Below, piece by piece: positions 41,236-49,664 of a stretch of 64,000 nt of DNA. The DNA is taken from contig NZ_CP040751.1 of the NCBI RefSeq assembly GCF_008001235.1, forward strand, positions 2,917,501 to 2,981,500, given 5' to 3'. The DNA is from Salidesulfovibrio onnuriiensis. GTDB taxonomy: Bacteria; Desulfobacterota; Desulfovibrionia; Desulfovibrionales; Desulfovibrionaceae. The translations under genes were made by a program, and so were the position numbers. The notes beneath the pieces were generated by a model. That model saw only the letters and a list, made by a program, of their open reading frames with translations. It was not told the origin of the DNA and searched no databases. The stretch's first letter is position 1; each line of letters opens with the position of its first letter.

Positions 41236-42291
41236 TTACTTGTACAAATTAGCCATTATAGCATCGGCCATGTTGTCTATATCGATTATCTCATCGGACA
41301 ACTCGGCATCGACAATGGCCTTGGGCATTCCGTAAACCACGCAGGTGGCGTCGCTCTGGGCCAGGGCGCGGCCGCCCTTTTCCTTGAGGGCGCGGATCCC
41401 TTCCATGCCGTCGTTGCCCATGCCGGTCAGGATCACGCCCAGTCCCCGGCGTCCCACGGCCTGGGCCACGGAACTGATGAGCACGTTGGCGGAGGGCTTG
41501 TACAGTGCCTCCTTGGGATTCTCGGTAACCACCACGTCCACGCGGCTGACCTTCTGGTCCAGCACGATGTGCTTGCCGCCGGGCGCCACAAAGGCATGGC
41601 CGGGCTTGAGCACGTCGCCGGGCTCGGCTTCCTTGACCGTTATGGCGCTCACGTTGTCCAGGCGCTTGGCAAAGGGGCCGGTAAAGGCCGCGGGCATGTG
41701 CTGGGCAATGACGATGGCGGCCGGGAAATCCGCAGGCAATGCGGAAAGAACCTTCTGCACCGCCGGAGGCCCGCCCGTGGAAACGCCGATGGCGACGACA
41801 TCCCGCTTGATCGACCCGGACGGCCTGACGGATGGGGCCGCTGCGGGAGCTGCGGAGGGACGGGCGACCACAGCGCGCGGCGGCACATGACGCATCTTGC
41901 GGCGGGCCACGGTCTTAACCCTGTCGATCAGGTCCTGCTCGATCTTGACGATATCCAAAGAAACCTTGGACAATTGCTTGGGAATAAAATCCACGGCTCC
42001 GAGTTCCATGGCCTTGAGGGTGGCCTCGGCGCCTTCGGTGGTCAGGGAGCTGACCATGAGCACGGGACGCGGCATTTCCATCATGACCTGCCGCAGGGCT
42101 GTCAGCCCGTCCATGACGGGCATCTCGATGTCCATGGTCACCACATCGGGGTCATGCTTGCGAATGAGCTCAAGCCCCTCTTGTCCATTTCTGGCGGAAG
42201 CCACAACGGATATTTCTGGATCTTTGTCCAACATCGTGCTGATGGCCTTGCGCATGAAAGCCGAATCATCCACGACAACAACTTTAATCAC
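41236..42291 (-). CDS. cheB: Chemotaxis protein-glutamate methylesterase CheB
   Basis: Removes methyl groups from chemoreceptors and deamidates glutamine. The start is GTG at 42291 behind AAAGGAG (6-bp spacing), giving 351 residues beginning IKVVVVDDSAFMRKA. An upstream in-frame alternative lacks these signals. The receiver domain occupies residues 1-120 with D8/D9 and phospho-acceptor D54 (VVTMDIEMPVMDG). After an Ala/Pro linker, the catalytic domain carries the Ser of GVSTGGPPA, the His of IAQHMP and the Asp of GMGNDGM. First gene of the che cluster, with about 220 bp of upstream sequence before tRNA-Pro in which no clear promoter could be fixed. Confidence 0.94.
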   Translation of the reverse strand: MIKVVVVDDSAFMRKAISTMLDKDPEISVVASARNGQEGLELIRKHDPDVVTMDIEMPVMDGLTALRQVMMEMPRPVLMVSSLTTEGAEATLKAMELGAVDFIPKQLSKVSLDIVKIEQDLIDRVKTVARRKMRHVPPRAVVARPSAAPAAAPSVRPSGSIKRDVVAIGVSTGGPPAVQKVLSALPADFPAAIVIAQHMPAAFTGPFAKRLDNVSAITVKEAEPGDVLKPGHAFVAPGGKHIVLDQKVSRVDVVVTENPKEALYKPSANVLISSVAQAVGRRGLGVILTGMGNDGMEGIRALKEKGGRALAQSDATCVVYGMPKAIVDAELSDEIIDIDNMADAIMANLYK

Positions 42292-42515
42292 TCGAGACTC
42301 CTTTGGAATTGAACAACTGGAAATATCCTTGCCAGCCAACGACTCTCAGCCATGGTGGACACGCTACACGAATTCGTTGAGACAAGATATGATTTCATGC
42401 AACTTTATACTACGAAATGGTATGCTTAATCGTTCCCCATGTCCAACAAACCACAAAAGTAAATTTTTCTCTTGCCAATGCCTTCCAGGTTAGCTAAAAG
42501 CACTCCTCGCACACA

Positions 42516-42592
42516 CGGGATGTGGCTCAGTTTGGTAGAGCGCTGCGTTCGGGACGCAGAGATCGGAGGTTCAAATCCTCTCATCCCGACCA
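42516..42592 (+). tRNA. tRNA-Pro (anticodon CGG)
   Basis: A 77-nt cloverleaf including encoded CCA. Acceptor arms CGGGATG / CATCCCG; anticodon stem CTGCG / CGCAG around loop TTCGGGA, anticodon CGG at 42550-42552; T-arm GAGG TTCAAAT CCTC. It reads the CCG proline codon, which is common in this GC-rich DNA. No integrase or att-like repeat is near, so the locus is not an island boundary here. Confidence 0.96.
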
Positions 42593-42601
42593 CGAGCATT
42601 C

Positions 42602-42634
42602 AGGCACTTACGAGAAATCGCAAGTGCCTTTTTT
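42602..42634 (+). terminator. Rho-independent terminator after tRNA-Pro
   Basis: AGGCACTT / AAGTGCCT stem with a 12-nt loop followed by six T, 10 bp past the tRNA. Confidence 0.88.
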
Positions 42635-42713
42635 CATTGCTCCATCGATTGTCTCTCTCACACCGCAAATCTAAATAATACCAGTACTCCCGAGAACGCA
42701 GTACACAGGCTGC

Positions 42714-44564
42714 ATGGCCGAAAAGACAACCACCCAAGCCCTGGCCCTGGGCGCGCTGGGAATCGTGTTCGGGGACATCGGAACCAGCCCGCTGTATACG
42801 CTCAAGGCGTGCTTCAGCGGCTTCCACGCAGTGGCGGCCACCCCGGCCAACGTCACGGGCGTGCTTTCCCTGGTCTTCTGGGCCCTGGCCATTGTCATCA
42901 GCCTCAAATACGTCTCCTTCATCATGGAGGCCGACAACCGGGGCGAAGGGGGCATTATCGCCCTGTTCTCCCTGCTGCCGGAAACCCTGCGCACCGAACG
43001 GCCCTGGGTGGTGTTCGCCGCATTGTTCGGCGCGGCCCTGCTCTACGGGGACGGGTTCATCACCCCGGCAATCTCCGTGCTTTCCGCCCTGGAGGGGCTG
43101 TCCGTGATCACCACCAAAGCCGATCCCTATGTGGTGCCGCTCACCTGCGCCGTGCTGGCGGGGCTGTTCCTGGTCCAGTACCACGGCACCCACAGAATCG
43201 GCCGCATATTCGGGCCGGTCATGCTGCTCTGGTTCGCCAGCCTCGGCCTGTTGGGAATTCTGGGCATCACCCGGAATCCGGACATCCTCAAGGCCGTCAA
43301 CCCGTGGCATGCCGTCAGCTTCTTCCTAAATAACGGCCTGGAATCGACCATCGTGCTCGGGGCGGTGGTCCTGTGCGTCACCGGGGGCGAGGCCCTTTAC
43401 GCGGACATGGGGCATTTCGGAAAACGGCCCATCCGGCTGGCGTGGTACGGCGTGGCAATGCCCGCCCTGCTCCTCAACTACTTCGGCCAGGGGGCCCTGC
43501 TGGCAGGCTCTCCCGAGGCCACGGCGTCCCCACTCTATGCACTGGTGCCCCCGGGCCTGCTGCCCGCCATGGTCGCCCTTTCCACCTGCGCCACCATCAT
43601 CGCCTCCCAGGCCGTCATTTCCGGCGTGTTTTCCATAACCCGGCAGGCCATCCAGCTGGGTTACCTGCCCAGAATGCATATCCGCCACACATCCGAAGAG
43701 GCCGAAGGCCAGATATACTGCCCGGAAATCAACTGGGTCATGGGCGTCATCTGCGTGCTGCTGGTCATAGGATTCCGGACCTCGGAAAACCTGGCCGGGG
43801 CCTACGGGATCGCCATCACCACCACCATGGTCATCACCACGGCCCTCTACGCCCTGTACCTGAAAAGCATACGCGGCTGGTCCACGTTCGCCGCATTTTC
43901 CCTGTGCGGCTTCTTCATGATCTTCGACGCCAGCCTGTTCACGTCCAACCTGGCCAAGCTGGACGGCGGAGGCTGGATCCCCCTGGCCGTGGCGGGCGGC
44001 ATCACCGCGCTCATGGCCGCCTGGACCAGGGGACGCAGGATCGTCGGCCAGAAGCTGGCCCAATACCGCGTGCCGAGCGAGGACATCGCCGCCCTGCTGG
44101 CCAAGGACGCCATCGCCCGGACGCCAGGCGTCGCCGTGTTCCTGACGGCATCCCCCCGGCTGACTCCCGCCATCCTCAAGCATTCCCTGGACCTGACCGG
44201 CTCCCTGAAAAAGCACGTCATCCTACTCTCGTTTCTCGTGGAACCGGTGCCGAAGGTGAGCACCGCCAACCGTCTGGTGGTCAAGGTTCTCGGCGACAAC
44301 CTCCACCGGGTCATCGCCCGCTACGGATACACGCAGCATCCGGACGCGCGCCTGGTGATCTCCGAGCTGGATACGGTCGGCGTTCCGGTCAACGTCAACG
44401 ACTGCGTCTTCTTCCTCGGCCGGGAAACATTGGTTGTTCCCCGCAAACACCGGCTCTGGAAATTCCTGTACCGGATCATGGCGCGCAACAGCATGAGCCC
44501 GGCCCAGTACTTCAATATCCCCCCGCACCGGACCATCGAACTCGGCGTGCAGGTGGAGCTCTGA
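42714..44564 (+). CDS. kup: KUP-family potassium uptake protein
   Basis: Secondary K+ importer of the KUP/HAK/KT family, 616 residues. The N-terminus has the strongly conserved ALGALGIVFGDIGTSPLYTL. About 12 membrane segments follow up to residue 440, including GLFLVQYHGTHRIGRIFGPV and GGEALYADMGHFGKRPIRLA, the family signature after the fifth helix. A cytoplasmic C-terminal domain of about 170 residues ends PAQYFNIPPHRTIELGVQVE. Length is normal. Monocistronic, with only a weak ribosome-binding site and no K+-responsive element that I recognise. Confidence 0.95.
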   Translation: MAEKTTTQALALGALGIVFGDIGTSPLYTLKACFSGFHAVAATPANVTGVLSLVFWALAIVISLKYVSFIMEADNRGEGGIIALFSLLPETLRTERPWVVFAALFGAALLYGDGFITPAISVLSALEGLSVITTKADPYVVPLTCAVLAGLFLVQYHGTHRIGRIFGPVMLLWFASLGLLGILGITRNPDILKAVNPWHAVSFFLNNGLESTIVLGAVVLCVTGGEALYADMGHFGKRPIRLAWYGVAMPALLLNYFGQGALLAGSPEATASPLYALVPPGLLPAMVALSTCATIIASQAVISGVFSITRQAIQLGYLPRMHIRHTSEEAEGQIYCPEINWVMGVICVLLVIGFRTSENLAGAYGIAITTTMVITTALYALYLKSIRGWSTFAAFSLCGFFMIFDASLFTSNLAKLDGGGWIPLAVAGGITALMAAWTRGRRIVGQKLAQYRVPSEDIAALLAKDAIARTPGVAVFLTASPRLTPAILKHSLDLTGSLKKHVILLSFLVEPVPKVSTANRLVVKVLGDNLHRVIARYGYTQHPDARLVISELDTVGVPVNVNDCVFFLGRETLVVPRKHRLWKFLYRIMARNSMSPAQYFNIPPHRTIELGVQVEL

Positions 44565-44702
44565 AGCCGGCTGTTCCGCACCCCGCGCAAAACACATGAG
44601 AACATGAGCATTTCAACATGCATCAAGCAATATGTGCATCCCTCTTTCCTTCCCTTCGCATCTGTTCTATTCTCGTTACAAATGCAGCTTCATGGAGTTC
44701 CC

Positions 44703-45464
44703 TTGATCAAATATTTCGCCATCGCGCTCGCCACATTCCTGCTCATGCTCCCCGGGGGCATCTGCAATGCGGAGGAAGAGAAGGTGACCAGCGTGCTTGC
44801 GGTGGGACCTTCCTGGGACAAGTTCACCAACGAGGACGGCACGGGGCTCTACCATGAAATCCTGAACAAGGTGTTCGGGCTGTACGGCATCGAGGTCAAG
44901 CGTGAATACATGCCTTCGATCCGCGCGTACAAGCTCGTGGCCGGCGGCGATGCGGACATGATGACCTGCAAGGCCTATTCGGTGGACAAACCGCTCGCCC
45001 TGGCCCGCTACCCCATGTTCGTCAACCACTATCACGTCTTTTTCAACAAGGACCGGATCGGCCCCTGGCATGGCAGGAAAAGCCTGAACAACAAATTCCT
45101 GGTTTGGCGGGTCAGCTACTACCTGCCCAGCGAATTCCAGGACGTGGACATACAATTCAGGGAGCTGACCTCGGGCCAACAGGCGCTCGGTATGATCCTC
45201 CTGGGCCGGGCCGACTTCTATGTGGACGACATCAATTTCATCGAGGACAGCATCAATAAGAACAGAATCCCCTTCGACCCCACCCGCTACGATATACAGA
45301 CCGTGGGCACACGAAGCTACCATCCGGTCTTCAACACCTCGGAACGGGGCAGGGAAATAATGAAGCTCTACGACGAGGGAGTGCGTAAACTGCACAAGAC
45401 GGGAGAACTGAAGCCCATTTTCGAGAAATGGGGCTTCGAATACCCGGATTACGACAGCTACTGA
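44703..45464 (+). CDS. Periplasmic solute-binding protein, family 3 type (orphan)
   Basis: Exported protein of 253 residues resembling amino-acid-type extracellular binding proteins (SBP_bac_3). A TTG start at 44703 is preferred because GGAG lies 5 bp before it and the product begins with a clean signal peptide (IKYFAIALATFLLMLPGGIC ending NAEEE). An ATG at 44682 would add seven residues. Mature features are GLYHEILNKVFGLYGIEVKR, RAYKLVAGGDADMMTC and LGMILLGRADFYVDD. The gene stands alone: no permease or ATPase follows. It could therefore serve another transporter or act as a sensor protein. Ligand unknown. Confidence 0.8.
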   Translation: MIKYFAIALATFLLMLPGGICNAEEEKVTSVLAVGPSWDKFTNEDGTGLYHEILNKVFGLYGIEVKREYMPSIRAYKLVAGGDADMMTCKAYSVDKPLALARYPMFVNHYHVFFNKDRIGPWHGRKSLNNKFLVWRVSYYLPSEFQDVDIQFRELTSGQQALGMILLGRADFYVDDINFIEDSINKNRIPFDPTRYDIQTVGTRSYHPVFNTSERGREIMKLYDEGVRKLHKTGELKPIFEKWGFEYPDYDSY

Positions 45465-45465
45465 A

Positions 45466-45496
45466 AAGGGCGGCCCGAGAGCCGCCCTTCTTCTTT
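45466..45496. terminator. Terminator between convergent binding-protein and transaldolase genes
   Basis: 9-bp stem AAGGGCGGC / GCCGCCCTT with loop CCGAGA; T-rich on the right, and TTTTC after the stem on the minus strand, so usable from both sides. Confidence 0.85.
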
Positions 45497-45515
45497 TCAT
45501 TTCGGCCGCACGCCG

Positions 45516-46157
45516 TCACTGAAGTTTTTCGGCATCCTTGAGAAAGGCCTCGAGCCCGGAATCCGTAAGCGGATGATGCGCGAGCTGCTTGATGACGCCG
45601 AACGGAATGGTGATGACGTCCGCCCCCATGAGCGCGGACTCCAGCACATGCCCGGAATGACGCACGCTGGCCACCAGCACCTTGGTGCCGAAACCGTATT
45701 GTCCGTAGATGGTCAGGATCTGGGAAACCACGTCCATGCCGTTGCCGCCGATGGCATCGATACGGCCCACGAACGGACTGACATAGGTGGCCCCGGCCTT
45801 GGCGGCCAGCAGGGCCTGGTTGGGAGAAAACACCAGGGTCACGTTGGTCTGGATACCCATGGCCGAAAGGGTGCGCACCGCCTTCATGCCCTCGGGGAGC
45901 ATGGGGATCTTGACGACCACATTAGGGCCGAACTTCATCAGCTCCCGAGCCTCCTCAACCATGGCGTCGGCGGTGGTGCCCACCACCTCCAGGCTCACCG
46001 GGCCTTCGACCTCGTCGCAGATGGCCCGGGCAATGGCGCGCCAATCCCGCCCTTCCCGGGCCATGAGGGTCGGGTTGGTGGTCACGCCGTCGATGAGCCC
46101 CAGAGCGTTGGCTTCGCGAATTTCGTCAAGGCTTGCGGTGTCGATGAAAAACTCCAT
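45516..46157 (-). CDS. Transaldolase / fructose-6-phosphate aldolase (small TalC-type)
   Basis: Schiff-base aldolase of 213 residues, the short transaldolase subfamily that includes FSA. Motifs are MEFFIDTASLDEIREANALG, DGVTTNPTLM, the lysine of VVVKIPMLPEG that forms the Schiff base (about K84), TNVTLVFSPNQALLAAKAGA and ASVRHSGHVLESALMGADVI. It probably moves dihydroxyacetone units among sugar phosphates in the non-oxidative pentose pathway; whether it uses free dihydroxyacetone (FSA) or sugar donors cannot be read reliably. AAAGGAG precedes the ATG. Transcribed divergently from sdaA. Confidence 0.88.
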   Translation of the reverse strand: MEFFIDTASLDEIREANALGLIDGVTTNPTLMAREGRDWRAIARAICDEVEGPVSLEVVGTTADAMVEEARELMKFGPNVVVKIPMLPEGMKAVRTLSAMGIQTNVTLVFSPNQALLAAKAGATYVSPFVGRIDAIGGNGMDVVSQILTIYGQYGFGTKVLVASVRHSGHVLESALMGADVITIPFGVIKQLAHHPLTDSGLEAFLKDAEKLQ

Positions 46158-46295
46158 ACAGGTCTCCTTTCATGCTCGAAAATTCTTTGCTTCCTTTTCG
46201 ATCCATTCTATATTCACATAATTACGAAAAATTGACCAATTATTAATCCATTTGCCGCGTTCCACCTTCTTTAGGATGCTAAGCGAGGTTCAACG

Positions 46296-47660
46296 ATGTC
46301 CTTTATCACGACTTCCCTGTTCGAGCTATTCAAAATCGGCCCGGGTCCTTCCAGCTCCCACACCATAGGCCCCATGAAGGCGGGCTACTGCTTCATGGAA
46401 GAGGTGCGGAAACTGGACACGGCCCTCCTGGAACAGGCCGACATCATCGAAATACACCTGTTCGGCTCCCTGAGCGCCACAGGGGAAGGACACGGCACGC
46501 GGCGCGCGGTCATTTCCGGGTTGCTGGGGCACCAGCCCGAGACCTGCCACCCGGACGTGCTCGACGGGCTGGACCACGACCCCGAACAGGTCTACCCGCT
46601 GGACATCGGCCCCAAGTCCATCGACTTCAAGGGTAACGAGGTCGTCTTCGATGCGGTGGAACACGACTACCCATACAGCAACACCATGGTCTTCCGGCTC
46701 CAAAAGGGCGAAAAGATCCTTTTCGAACAGGAATACTACTCCATCGGAGGAGGCTTCCTGCGCTGGAAAGGCTGGGAGGAGCCCCAGATCGGCGAACCGA
46801 AATACAAGTACAAGAACATGGCCGAGCTCAAGAAGCATCTGGTCATGCACGAGATCAGGCTGCACGATCTCATCCTGGAAAACGAGATGGCCATCACCGG
46901 GCTCTCGGAAAACGAAATCTACGAACGCCTGGACAACATCATCATGGTCATGGAGCGCGCCGTGGAACAGGGCATCCAGACCGAAGGAATACTACCCGGC
47001 CCCATAGGCCTGCACCGCAAGGCCCCCACCCTTTACGCCAAGGCCAAGAGAGGCCACTTCCAGGGACCGGGGTTCCTCAAGGCCATCAACGCATACGCCA
47101 TGGGCGCATCCGAGGAGAACGCCGCCGGGCACTGCATCGTCACCGCCCCCACGGCCGGGGCCGCAGGGGTCATCCCGGCCCTGCTCTTCATGCTCAAGCG
47201 CCACATGGGCGCGCTCACCGACGAAATCCGCCAGGGGCTCATGGCCGCCGCCGCGATCGGCTTCCTGGCCAAGAACAACGCCAGCATCTCGGGCGCGGAA
47301 GTGGGCTGCCAGGGCGAGGTGGGCGTGGCCTCGGCCATGGGCGCGGCCATGATGGCCTATGCGCGCGGCTACCGCTTCCAGGTCACGGAAAACTCCGCCG
47401 AGATCGCCCTGGAGCACCACCTGGGCCTGACATGCGACCCCGTGGGCGGCTATGTGCAGATCCCCTGCATCGAGCGAAACGCAATGGGCGCGGTCAAGGC
47501 GTACAACGCCTACCTCATCGCCAGTTCCGTGGAAGCCGCCTACCACATGGTGGACCTGGACAAGGTCATCAAGGCCATGGCCGAAACCGGGCGGGACATG
47601 TCCCGGAAATACAAGGAAACCTCCCTGGGAGGACTGGCGGTCAGCGTCATAGAATGTTGA
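46296..47660 (+). CDS. sdaA: L-serine ammonia-lyase (single-chain, [4Fe-4S])
   Basis: Converts L-serine to pyruvate and ammonia using an oxygen-labile iron-sulfur cluster. The 454-residue protein joins the beta domain (residues 1-160; KIGPGPSSSHTIGPMKAGYC) and alpha domain (residues 180-454; VTAPTAGAAGVIPALLF). Cluster cysteines are C338 (EVGCQGEVG), C380 (LTCDPVGG) and C391 (IPCIERNAMGA). The chain ends in Cys (SVIEC, C454), matching the known arrangement in which the C-terminal Cys caps the cluster in the resting enzyme. It lies upstream of an amino-acid ABC transporter but is separated from it by a terminator. GAGG precedes the ATG. Confidence 0.94.
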   Translation: MSFITTSLFELFKIGPGPSSSHTIGPMKAGYCFMEEVRKLDTALLEQADIIEIHLFGSLSATGEGHGTRRAVISGLLGHQPETCHPDVLDGLDHDPEQVYPLDIGPKSIDFKGNEVVFDAVEHDYPYSNTMVFRLQKGEKILFEQEYYSIGGGFLRWKGWEEPQIGEPKYKYKNMAELKKHLVMHEIRLHDLILENEMAITGLSENEIYERLDNIIMVMERAVEQGIQTEGILPGPIGLHRKAPTLYAKAKRGHFQGPGFLKAINAYAMGASEENAAGHCIVTAPTAGAAGVIPALLFMLKRHMGALTDEIRQGLMAAAAIGFLAKNNASISGAEVGCQGEVGVASAMGAAMMAYARGYRFQVTENSAEIALEHHLGLTCDPVGGYVQIPCIERNAMGAVKAYNAYLIASSVEAAYHMVDLDKVIKAMAETGRDMSRKYKETSLGGLAVSVIEC

Positions 47661-47687
47661 TAATCGGCAAATAGTTATACATTTCAA

Positions 47688-47722
47688 ATGGCCGGGTCTT
47701 GACGATCCGGCCATGTTTTTTT
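47688..47722 (+). terminator. Rho-independent terminator after sdaA
   Basis: ATGGCCGG / CCGGCCAT stem, extended by TC/GA inside, followed by GTTTTTTT. Confidence 0.9.
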
Positions 47723-47905
47723 GGAACGCGCAAAAAAATTGTTTGAATGGCCGCTTTTTACAAAATGATAAAATCGCAAAACATGTTGCTTCGCAAAACC
47801 CAACACTTTGCACTTTTCATTTCGCATTCCCCACAAGTTCGCCTCCGAAACACCTATTTTTCGTAACAATCTTGCGACTGGGCATTGGTCAAAAATGTTG
47901 CCCGG
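47723..47905 (+). promoter_or_regulatory. AT-rich promoter region of the amino-acid ABC operon
   Basis: No gene. A direct repeat TCGCAAAAC occurs at 47774-47782 and 47791-47799 (17-bp period), a spacing typical of activator half-sites on one DNA face. A weak promoter-like pair TTGAAT and TGATAA with a 17-bp gap lies just upstream, around 47740-47770. A GG...GC pair near 47890 was examined as sigma-54 but has the wrong spacing. Confidence 0.4.
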
Positions 47906-47958
47906 CCCCAGTAATTCTGCTAGTTGCCGATGTGCCTTATCGAACAGGATTACTGGGG
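47906..47958 (+). promoter_or_regulatory. Leader stem-loop masking the ribosome-binding site of the ABC operon
   Basis: CCCCAGTAATTCTG (47906-47919) pairs with CAGGATTACTGGGG (47945-47958): 14 pairs with one U-G wobble. The 25-nt loop can form a second small stem (CGAT / ATCG). The 3' arm holds the GGGGAG Shine-Dalgarno sequence of the ATPase gene. No T-run follows, so it is not a terminator. Translational control is inferred. Confidence 0.6.
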
Positions 47959-47971
47959 AGAATTGAACAAC

Positions 47972-48700
<729 letters not shown>

Positions 48701-48768
48701 TAGGTTAATGCCCAAGACCATCGTTTTTCGGGCTTTAATAAGGTAACCCAACAAAGGAGAGAGGTTCT

Positions 48769-49596
48769 ATGCGTCATTTCAAGCTTCTGGCTCTCGTTGC
48801 GGCACTGCTGCTCGTGACCACTTCCCTGGTGTTTGCTGGCCCCACCTACGACCGCGTCATGCAGAACAAGGTCGTACGCGCCGGCATCTCCAACCAGGGC
48901 ATCCCCTTCGGTTTCATCGACGACAACAACGAATGGACCGGCTTCGACATGGACATGGCCAAGGAAATCGCCAAGCGCCTGGGCTGCAAACTCGAACCCA
49001 CCGTCGTGAGCAACGAAACCCGTATTTCCTTCCTGCAGACCGATCCGCCGAAGGTCGACATGGTGCTTTCCAACATGACCCACAAGCGAGTGCGTGACGA
49101 GAAGATCGACTTCTCCATCACCTACTTCTTCGACGGCCAGAAGTTCCTGGCCAAAAAAGGCGCCGTGAAGGACATCAAGGACCTGGCCAAGATGAAGGTC
49201 GGCTCCATGCAGGGAACCACCTCCATCATCAACGCCACCGAATACCTGAAGGGCCTGGGCAACCCCAACCCGCAGGTCATCGGCTACGACGGTGAAGTGG
49301 CCATGTTCGAAGCCCTGCGCTCCGGCCGCGTCCAGGCCATCTCCACCGACTCCACCATCCTGCTCGGCTACGCCGCCAAGGTTCCCGGCCAGTTCGAACT
49401 GGTGGGCGAGTTCATCTCCGACGAACCCTACGGCATCGGCCTGCCCCAGGACGACTCCGCATGGCGCGACGCAGTCAACTTCACCCTGCAGGACATCTGG
49501 AAGGACGGCACTTACGAAAAGATCTACAACAAATGGTTCGGACCCGAGTCCAAGTACCCCTTCCCGCTGACCTCCAAGATCGAAATGTGGCCCTAG
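48769..49596 (+). CDS. Polar amino-acid ABC transporter substrate-binding protein
   Basis: Periplasmic SBP_bac_3 protein of 275 residues. The signal peptide covers about residues 1-23 (LLALVAALLLVTTSLVFA). Ligand-pocket features include GFIDDNNEWTGFDMDMAKEI, VSNETRISFLQTDPPKVDMV, VDMVLSNMTHKRVRDEKIDF and KVGSMQGTTSIINATEYL. The T-R and D pattern fits alpha-amino-acid binding, with an acidic or polar side chain likely; the exact amino acid is not determined. Ribosome-binding site AAAGGAGA. A 10-bp hairpin after the gene would favour higher levels of this protein than of the permease. Confidence 0.9.
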   Translation: MRHFKLLALVAALLLVTTSLVFAGPTYDRVMQNKVVRAGISNQGIPFGFIDDNNEWTGFDMDMAKEIAKRLGCKLEPTVVSNETRISFLQTDPPKVDMVLSNMTHKRVRDEKIDFSITYFFDGQKFLAKKGAVKDIKDLAKMKVGSMQGTTSIINATEYLKGLGNPNPQVIGYDGEVAMFEALRSGRVQAISTDSTILLGYAAKVPGQFELVGEFISDEPYGIGLPQDDSAWRDAVNFTLQDIWKDGTYEKIYNKWFGPESKYPFPLTSKIEMWP

Positions 49597-49621
49597 GCCC
49601 CGATCGACGTAACAAAAACAG

Positions 49622-49649
49622 GGTCCCGGGCCATGTGCCCGGGACCTTT
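49622..49649 (+). terminator. Intercistronic hairpin between binding protein and permease genes
   Basis: Perfect GGTCCCGGGC / GCCCGGGACC stem with loop CATGT and only TTTA after it. Probably a partial terminator or a 3'-end stabiliser for the binding-protein mRNA. Confidence 0.6.
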
Positions 49650-49664
49650 ACTTGACGGAATACG

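Noticed and set aside
42516-42592. tRNA-Pro as a genomic island attachment site
   Set aside because: No integrase, direct repeat of the tRNA 3' end, or compositional shift on either side.
47889-47915. A possible second sigma-54 promoter (TTGGTC...TTGCC) before the ABC operon
   Set aside because: GG and GC are 11 bases apart instead of 10 and the flanking bases do not fit.
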